Source of the DNA: Tenodera sinensis
Lineage: Eukaryota > Arthropoda > Insecta > Mantodea > Mantidae
Assembly (NCBI GenBank): GCA_030765045.1
Contig: CM060967.1
Coordinates: forward strand, 163,002,251 to 163,066,250
Length of the DNA: 64,000 nucleotides
Direction: 5' to 3'
This document shows, piece after piece, positions 56,868 to 64,000 of this stretch; position 1 is the stretch's first letter, and the number at the start of each line of letters is the position of its first letter. The position numbers and the translations under genes were made by a program. The notes under the pieces are model-generated. The model did not search any database. It was not told the origin of the DNA and saw only the letters and a list, made by a program, of their open reading frames with translations.

Positions 56868-57500
56868 TTATTTGCCACAGAATCTACAGTCCAGAGCTCC
56901 TTGATAGTTGTTCACTAGCACGTATCCCGTAAGGAGTGCCACTTCTCTTTTAAACTGGCATCTGCTGAACTTCAGCAGTTCTCCAACTACTTTTGGAATG
57001 TGGTGTACTAATATATTGTTTGCCATGTGTCTTATATACCAGGCTATTTCAACTTTAACTCTCTCTCTCACCAGATAGTTAGGTATCTCAAGAGCTAGAT
57101 CTGGGCAAATCAATGGTTGTTCCACTCCTTGCTTTGCAAGTTCGTTGCCTTCAGCTCCATAGTGCCCTGCTTGTTGCAAGCATACATAGAGCCTTCATGC
57201 ATTCTAATACTAGTCTGGGTGTTATTTTAGGGTTACTCAAAGCCCTGAGTCCAGGCCTGATTTGTTTATTGCTGTAGCTCTTCTTAAGTTTTCATTCATA
57301 TAAAGGTTTATTCCATTTACTTCCATCTGGAATACTGTAGTATGCGTACCCAGGGGCAGACTTATGTCCACTGTTGGTCCCATACCATGCATGTACTTCA
57401 GACCCTGTGCCTGAGTCTGACTTTAATCCATCTGTGTACCAGATCATTGTGCCCTCAGGGAAGGCTTTCACATTATTTTGCCTGTAACTGGGATCTATAA
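56868..57500 (-). pseudogene. Non-LTR retrotransposon RNase H domain, degenerate
   Basis: Complement of 57455-57340: 'GTMIWYTDGLKSDSGTGSE' has the RNase H first Asp (Tyr-Thr-Asp-Gly-x-Lys). Then, after stops, 57179-56868 gives 'AGHYGAEGNELAKQG' (His and Gly-x-Glu-Gly-Asn-Glu; the following catalytic Asp is lost), ending in a Cys-Arg-Phe-Cys-Gly knuckle start. Different in sequence from the RNase H at 20106, so a second LINE family. Confidence 0.75.
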
Positions 57501-57934
57501 CAATTTTATATTTCCTCTAGAAATTGCACTCGGAAATGACATACCTGATTTAATTTTTAAAATATTCTCCCTCATTTCATCCCTCGTTGTAAGCACTCCA
57601 GACTTAATTTTTGAAACATGAACTTGCTTTAACTTTCGTCCTGTAAAGTGCCATCCTTGCCTTCTCCCTAACTATAATTCTAGCAGGATCAGGTCTAATA
57701 GCACCTCTAGAGCTGCAGGGCAGCCATCGCATATTAGCATTCTGTTACCAAATTAGAGTTTGATCACAGAAAAATGTATTTCCAACTTCCATAACTTTTT
57801 GCACACGGTTTAGGAGTTTACAGGCTGCATGGCCATGCACATCACAGGAGGATTAAGCAACAATCAAATCTTTTCAGAAAAAAGAGGGTCACTATGTAAA
57901 ATGCTGTGAAATTCCACTTTTTGCATAACAAACT
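57501..57934. other. Probably more of the same decayed LINE
   Basis: Complement has frame pieces continuing upstream of the RNase H, broken by stops; no motif named with certainty. Confidence 0.35.
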
Positions 57935-58170
57935 TCAAATAGGACTTAGTACTTTAAAAAAATGTATATAAAGTATTTGAAAACCCAAACCAATAAAAAA
58001 GAATATCTCGAAAAAGGTAAATCTCACAAAAACGTTACTTAACAAGAATTGTGTGTGTACATATTTTGTTCAGTATTTTCTTTTCTTTCTTTTACTGTTT
58101 ATAATTTATAAAACTTTTTCTTCAGAGGTATCCTTAACTTTAAGGCCAAGTTTTATTTTAACCTACTTTT
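57935..58170 (+). repeat. R1 repeat middle fragment
   Basis: 'aaagaatatctcgaaaaagg', 'aaatctcacaaaaacg', 'acaagaattgtgtgtg' and 'tttcttttactgttta' correspond to the R1 centre, strongly diverged. Confidence 0.5.
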
Positions 58171-59505
58171 TATACGGTGGAATAAAAGTTTTCTCTATCT
58201 ATTATAGGTAAGCAGTAGAAAGCCTAAAACTATGCACTTGAAATCCCTGTGGTTCTTTTTTTAATATTAACTTCTTCATGCTCTAATTATTTTCTGAGAA
58301 ATGGTAAAAATACATCATATTTTTTTCTTTGCATTTTGTAATCAATTTATTACTTGGGTGTACTTTTAGGAATCATAATCAAAAAGCAATGTATTGTAAT
58401 GCCTTTCTATTATCCTGAGTGTTTTTGGTTTTCTTACATTTATATATGTAAACACTCATGAAGTATAACTCCCAGATTTGTCAAGGGAAATACCATGAGA
58501 AACACCTTTTGACGTTGCAAATGTTATTGAACACTAACCAAAGGACACTAAAATAACGGTAAATGCTCCAATTGATCATCCAAAATAGCTAAGTTATCTG
58601 GCATCAAGGCAGCATACAAATTCTAGGTACTACAGAGCACAATTAATACAGTCATTTCATCTAGGAGTTTGAACTAAATGAAAACATTCAGAATGAGAAT
58701 ACTCCAGATAAAACCACAGAGATGAATTGAAATGTATATAAGATAGTTGGGGTTAGAAATATTTAAATAATTTTTTAATTCAGAGTGTTCGTGGGATAAT
58801 AAGTGAAGTGATTAAAAACTTCCTGTTAATGTTACATTCCTGTTTGTTGTTTTTATTGCAAAGGCTTTAAATTACTAACTTGCAATAATGCTGATCTGGC
58901 CAGTTTTCTATCTTTTCTTGAAGATGGGGAGCATAAGCAAATATGTTGTCACTGGATCTCCATGGTACAATATTTTTATTATTGTTCTATAATTCTATTT
59001 AATATAGTAAATATTTAATTGTTGTAGGAGTACAGGATCTCATTCTGTTAAGTAATTTTTATTCTTATTCTGTAATTCTGTTTAGTATAATACATATTTA
59101 ATTGTTGTAGGAATACAGAATCTGATTCTGTTAAATTATTTTTATTTTTGTTCTGTAATTCTTTTTAATTCAATTCATTGCTAAACAATAAACTTTTGCA
59201 GTGACTTATCTGTCTTCATTTATTACATTTAAAGCTGCGTTACTTTTTCATTTTATTTATGTGCCTAGCTTTTTCTAAAGACCTGAAATGTTTCCTTACT
59301 CAATTGTCATTTCATTTGAAGCATCCAGTGTGTTGTCGTATGTAGTATGAATGGATGTTTAACTATTTAAAAAGGTTTGCTATATGCTTCAAACACTATT
59401 TCAGATTTCTTTGAGTGCATGAAAGCATAAGTGCAGCATTTATCAAATTCAGGTTCCTTCTGTATTGAAGGTTGCCATAAACAAAGCAAACCAATAAACA
59501 AAAGG
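58171..59505. other. No gene recognised
   Basis: AT-rich. 58978-59060 and 59045-59160 contain two similar pieces ('tttaattgttgtaggartaca', shown as 'ttaattgttgtagga'), a short local tandem repeat of about 75 bp. Confidence 0.4.
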
Positions 59506-59830
59506 ATATAAATGCATGACCGCCTCTGTAGCGCAGTTGGTAGTGTGCTTGCCTCTGGTATGGAGGACCCGGGTTTAATCCCCGGTACCAGCATGGGGAT
59601 TTTATCCCCCCTGGGAGGTCTGGCACAGGGTGCACTCAGCCTCGTGCAATTGAGCTACTTGATGGAGAAGTAGCGGCTGGGCGGGCTCGGGGCACTGACC
59701 ATGTCCCACCCTCCAGTACTGCAGCTCACCAATGACACCTTAGTGGGCAGAGGTGGGGGATGCAGCGGCTGGATGGCAGACCTTGGCTCTTCATGGGCTG
59801 TCGTGCCGGGTTTAGCTTATATAAATGCAT
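59506..59830 (+). mobile_element. SINE B insertion with 12-bp target duplication
   Basis: ATATAAATGCAT at 59506-59517 and 59819-59830 bounds a 301-bp element (59518-59818). Complete head 'gaccgcctctgtagcgcag', B box 'gggtttaatcccc', body with a deletion relative to 22372 ('ctcgtgcaattgagctactt'), 3' end 'tgccgggtttagctt'. Sets the true ends of SINE B. Confidence 0.95.
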
Positions 59831-60974
59831 ACTACCTGTCTGATGAATGAATGCAGGTGGCAGGCAGGGTAAACTAGTGCAGAAACATAACAGGCAAGTA
59901 GCATTATGTCATCATACCCATTGTGTAGCATGGACAGATTCCATGTTTAACTGGCCAGGGCACGGAAGCACATTCGTCTGGAAACTGCACACCTTTGTCA
60001 GACAGGTAATAATTGAAAATGTTGCAACTGTGTAAGACACTTATAAAATATATACTTAGGAAGACAAATACAAGCTGAAATATAAAGAAGCAACCAAATC
60101 TTAACTAACACTGTGCACATCCTCTCTTTTTAATGTATACATTAAAGCAGTGATTCACTACTGAGCACAAGCGCATACTTTGGAGCTTGGTAGACCACGT
60201 TGCCCATAACAGCAGCACCTGCAGTCCATACATCTGTGACCAATTTTTTTTTTTCCTTTAATGAACGTGACGAAGTGCTATGTAAGAGAAAAATTGTCTG
60301 ATGATATCCCTATACCCGTCCTGAGACTTGCTTGTGCAATTGTTTCCGCAAATATTAAGATGTTGGTGAAAAAGCACAAAATATGTGTAATAAGTACATT
60401 ATTAGGTTCAAAGTGTGACCACAAGTAGAGGTTTTAATGTGAAGTCACTTCATTTTGTTACTGATTGCTTTTGAACTGTAAGGTTAAAAATTATAAAAAA
60501 TATTCCTCATTTTTTGTGAATTAAGGTTTTTTTTTAATATTAACTTGTTTTTTAATAATTACATTATTATTGTAATTCAAATTAAAACCTTATTGTCATG
60601 AAATCTATGTAAATAAATTCTTTTAAAACAAACGAGAACACAATAACAAAAACAATAACTTTCATTTTTATACACCCACGTTTTGCTGTTTTGCTTATGC
60701 TGCCACTTCCTGTGTGTGTATCAGTCTTTCTCGGAGCATTTCATGACCTCAAATATTTATTTACAAGGTTACAGAATTGTGCTTTGGTTGATATGGCTGC
60801 ATTAAATGAATGGAAAATTTTAGTAAACCTAGGAATTAAAATTACCTGAGTATTTGTGGATGACAATAATAATAATGATGATGATGATATAAATAAGAAG
60901 TAATATACATTAAGACTTAATAATAAAAACAGTCATAAATATTCATAAGGATACTTTTGGAATAACTTATGTAA
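59831..60974. other. No gene recognised
   Basis: AT-rich. The complement of 60170-60240 is briefly open ('VTDVWTAGAAVMGNVVY') but no family could be assigned. Confidence 0.3.
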
Positions 60975-61300
60975 ATGTATAATTTTAACATGTTGATTAA
61001 GAAAACAAAAATTACGGCTTTTAAAGGTAAAGATCCACTCAGATCAATGATTGTATTACTGAATAAATCTCTGGAACAGGAATCTGATTTAAGCATTTGC
61101 CTGTGCAATAAGTTTAAAGAACATAGTTACAAAATGCAAAGTTATCTAATGTCAAAGAATATGTGGCACCATTCAGAGAACGTTTGAATATAAAATTAGG
61201 AAAGTATAAATGTTATAAGCTAAATGGCTGTATGCACATTACTCTGTGGCAGTGAAACGTGGGTACTAACTCAAAAGGAGAGTGAAATTCCTTAGTAACA
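60975..61300 (+). pseudogene. Endonuclease/reverse-transcriptase LINE fragment
   Basis: 'KKTKITAFKGKDPLRSMIV' matches the 'KISANKTTVFSFKGKAHVR' part of the LINE at 29816-30650, and about 90 bases after the end of the open frame 'LCGSETWVLTQKE' gives the next conserved motif. Same family as at 30 kb, forward here, equally truncated. Confidence 0.75.
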
Positions 61301-62379
61301 TTAAGGGATGCACAAAACTGGAACAATAATGAATGGGGAAATAATGGAAGTGTTGAATATGGAATAAGTAATCAACTTCAATCCCTTGAAATCCCCTCAG
61401 AACTATCCAAGCTTGTTTACAAATTGCAAAGCGTGTATAAAACTAAGTATTGATATTAAACATGGTATGAATGCAAAGTTCATCTCTTTCTGTGGGTCTT
61501 TACAAGGTTTTAATTGATCATATTGTTGACAAACTCTTCTCAGAATATTCAAGAATAACATCGGTTTTCAGTCGTGCCTGGGCTGCCTTATACAACAGTT
61601 TTAGCTTTTGCTGACGGCTTATGATTGTTACCATAAATGGGATTCAGCTCGATTAGTAGCTTAAATTGTCATCAAGATGTTTAAAGAAATCAATCTACAA
61701 TCTAATGCAACAAATTTAAATGGCAATTGAGAATGGCACACTTAACGAGAAATCTCTTTCATTAAGTGGTGGCAGAGCTCCCTGTTGAAAATATTAAATA
61801 TCTTGAAGTCAGCTATAACAATATAGCTGCATTTAACACTGCATGGACAAATGAAAGAAAAAGTTGGATACCCTGGCCTCCTCACCTTTACCTCAGTCTC
61901 ACCAAAAGTTAAGTGTACTTTGTAATTTCATCTGTCTTCTGGTTTATCAATTTCAGACAATGCCTATGATCAAAATACCATCAAAATTCCTTTCCAGTAG
62001 CTTATTAAATTAACATTATGAAAGCCCTTGTTTGGGAAGCTGAATTAATAGATGAAGTTTCCTAGATTGGGAAACAAAAAATTCCCAAGAGCAACCTTAT
62101 TTTTAGAGAAAGAAGAGATCAAGGGGACCCAGGAAATGATGGAAATAGGCGTTATGTTGGTCAAATATATTGCCAATTCTGTAACGTGGAGAAGGAAGTG
62201 GTATATGTTTAATTAACATACAAATTTTTTTTACAAATCTTTCAATCCAGACATTGAGAATAAATAATTTCCTGTATAAGTGCCATTCTGCCCTATTGAA
62301 TATGTATTAGCTGGGTAGCACAGGTACATTTTTATATCTGCAATGTATGTATCAGGAACTGTTAAGAAATTAGTCAAAA
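61301..62379. other. No gene recognised
   Basis: AT-rich, no supported feature. Confidence 0.3.
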
Positions 62380-64000
62380 CCAGTTATAGCAACATTACTT
62401 TTAATGATGTATTGGCTATAACAGCGAAATCTAAAGGTCCTGTCTAAACCCTATGTGAATGCAATATTTAAAAACTTGCTTAGTACAACGTTGCATAAAG
62501 CAATTTATCATATAAAAAGATATGTTAATTATCTTTTCAAAGAAACATATTGGCTATAACGTCTAACATTCATTTTTGTTTGTTATGTATAGGAACGTAC
62601 AGTGGTATATTTACACATAGCAAATGACCTAGCTATGATCTGTGTGAATGACAGTCTGCAAATTGACGGTGTTGGGTAACACCTCTGTTTCTTTCCTGAA
62701 GATAAACAAGTAACTGTTGATGTGAGTGGCACTGTACCTAAACACCCAGTTCTGCAATTTTCACTACAGAGAAAATCGAGGGATCCTAATCTCATACCCC
62801 TATGGTCTTACAAATACAAAAGTGAACCCGACCATAAACCACTGCTCAACTTCCACCAATTTGACATGTCTAAAAATACTTTTATAATGCCTATTCTCAA
62901 ACTCTTGTTATCTGTTGATTTAGATTTCAAATTAGTATGTGTGCTAAGCATTCAGTGAAAGTATTGATTCAAAGATGCCACAAAAAAAGAGGAAAGTATT
63001 TAATGTTGAAAAGTCACATAATAAGGTGATTAGGAAATGGGGAAGCAAACATCAGCATTGCAAAGGAATTGGGTGTCTCACACTCAACAAGTTCTACAAT
63101 TTGGAAGGACAGAAAAAAAATTGTCTACTTTTGATCATAATCCTTTGAAAATAAGCAGCCAAGATCATCTGAGTACAAAGATATTGAAAAAGCTTTACCT
63201 ACATGGTTTAAGCGGCTCAGAGCAAATGATATGCCAATCAGTGGACCTATTCTTCAAGCAAAAGCCAATGACTTTGCATGTCTGTTGGGAATCTGAACTT
63301 CAATTGTTCATCTTGGACATAGTGTTTCCGAGCTCGCCATGATATTGTCACTGGAAAATTGGTGGCGAAGCTGTTGGCATCCAAGTAGCGGTGTGTGGAG
63401 GTTATAAGCCACTCGTACAATGAAAATGAAACTGGCTTGTTTCACGACATGACTCCAACCGTGTTTGGGTGGGAAAATGTCTAAGAGAAGAATATGCAAA
63501 TTAGACAGGATCATGTAAAGAAAAGCTTTTGGTGATGGGAAAATCGAGAAAACCTAGATGTTTCAAAAACATTCATTCCCTACCAGCAGTTTATGAAAAC
63601 AATGCAAAATCTGGATGACATCTGAGTAGACTTTCAGCTGAAATCAAAGTAATGAAAAATTCTTCACCTTGTAGGTAACTGCTGTGCTCATCCAATAGTC
63701 AACAATCTGCAGTGGATAAAGCTTGTGTTTTTACCTCTGATCATCACTTCACTTTTAAATCTATGGACCAGGGAATTATACACTCCCTGAAAATGCACTA
63801 CAGGAAGTGATGAACATGTTACAAAAAATCGAAGAAGATAACGAAACAGTTTTCAGCATTCTTGATGCAATTTGAAAGATATCGCAAGCTGGGGAAATAT
63901 CACTCGAAAGACAATTGCCAATGGTTTTAAACGTGCAGGATTCAGAGATCTTTCTTCACTATCCCATGGTGAGGACGATATGTTTTCGGCAACAGCTGAT
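62380..64000 (+). pseudogene. Second Tigger-like (pogo) transposase pseudogene, runs off the window
   Basis: From the ATG at 62975 ('MPQKKRKVFNVEKSHN') the protein can be followed through several frames: 'NIAKELGVSHSTS' (helix-turn-helix, near 63050), 'DIEKALPTWFKRLRANDMP' (about 63179-63235), 'SYNENETGLFHDMTP' near 63410 (first catalytic Asp replaced by Glu/Asn), 'NLDVSKTFIP', 'VGNCCAHP' (second Asp lost) and 'TRKTIANGFKRAGF' near 63904. Frameshifts and stops are frequent. Upstream, 'ggctataac' words at 62414, 62552 and, inverted, 'gttatagc' at 62383 look like subterminal repeats of the element. It differs from the element at 45864. Confidence 0.85.

Noticed and set aside
60150..60245. Minus-strand peptide 'VTDVWTAGAAVMGNVVYQAP' resembling a conserved enzyme
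   Set aside because: Fewer than 30 open codons, ends in stops, and no family could be named.

Overview
The window looks like a stretch of a large, repeat-rich arthropod genome, most probably an insect. The reasons are a three-exon animal-type GADD45 gene with GT-AG introns, a mitotic cyclin gene, several tRNA-derived SINE families with target-site duplications, non-LTR retrotransposon fragments, Tc1/mariner, pogo/Tigger, PIF/Harbinger and hAT DNA transposons, a Penelope-like element and many long microsatellites. Nothing is bacterial. The exact order of insect cannot be fixed from the sequence alone.

Only two genes look intact. A GADD45 gene on the + strand (15548-18752, exons 15548-15582, 17384-17603 and 18537-18752) encodes a 156-residue stress/growth-arrest protein. 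An intronless mitotic-cyclin gene on the + strand (53549-54880, 443 residues) has a destruction box, a KEN box and the CDK-binding Lys/Glu pair at the same spacing as in cyclin A. They lie about 35 kb apart and share no operon-like relationship; both belong to cell-cycle control, and the proximity may be chance.

Almost everything else is transposon-derived. 1-14.4 kb: several copies of an unidentified non-coding repeat (called R1 here, roughly 0.8 kb), SINEs, a 45-bp-TIR mariner-type deletion derivative (5992-6880) and a Harbinger transposase scrap. 14.4-20 kb: GADD45. 20-36 kb: RNase H end of a non-LTR element, a foldback repeat, SINEs, R1 copies (one with a 300-bp GATA array), two copies of a second unknown repeat (R2), and a decayed reverse transcriptase. 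36-41 kb: a hAT-type MITE with an 8-bp duplication, two more MITE candidates, and a TATA/initiator promoter with two perfect heat-shock elements. 42-53 kb: reverse-transcriptase remnants, a Tigger/jerky-like transposase pseudogene, a Penelope-like GIY-YIG segment between 39-nt inverted arms, a Tc1-like pseudogene and a SINE. 53-55 kb: the cyclin. 55-64 kb: R1 and LINE fragments, a SINE with a 12-bp duplication, and a second, different Tigger-like pseudogene running off the end.

Family names R1, R2 and SINE A-F are working labels made from comparisons inside this window; no database was searched.
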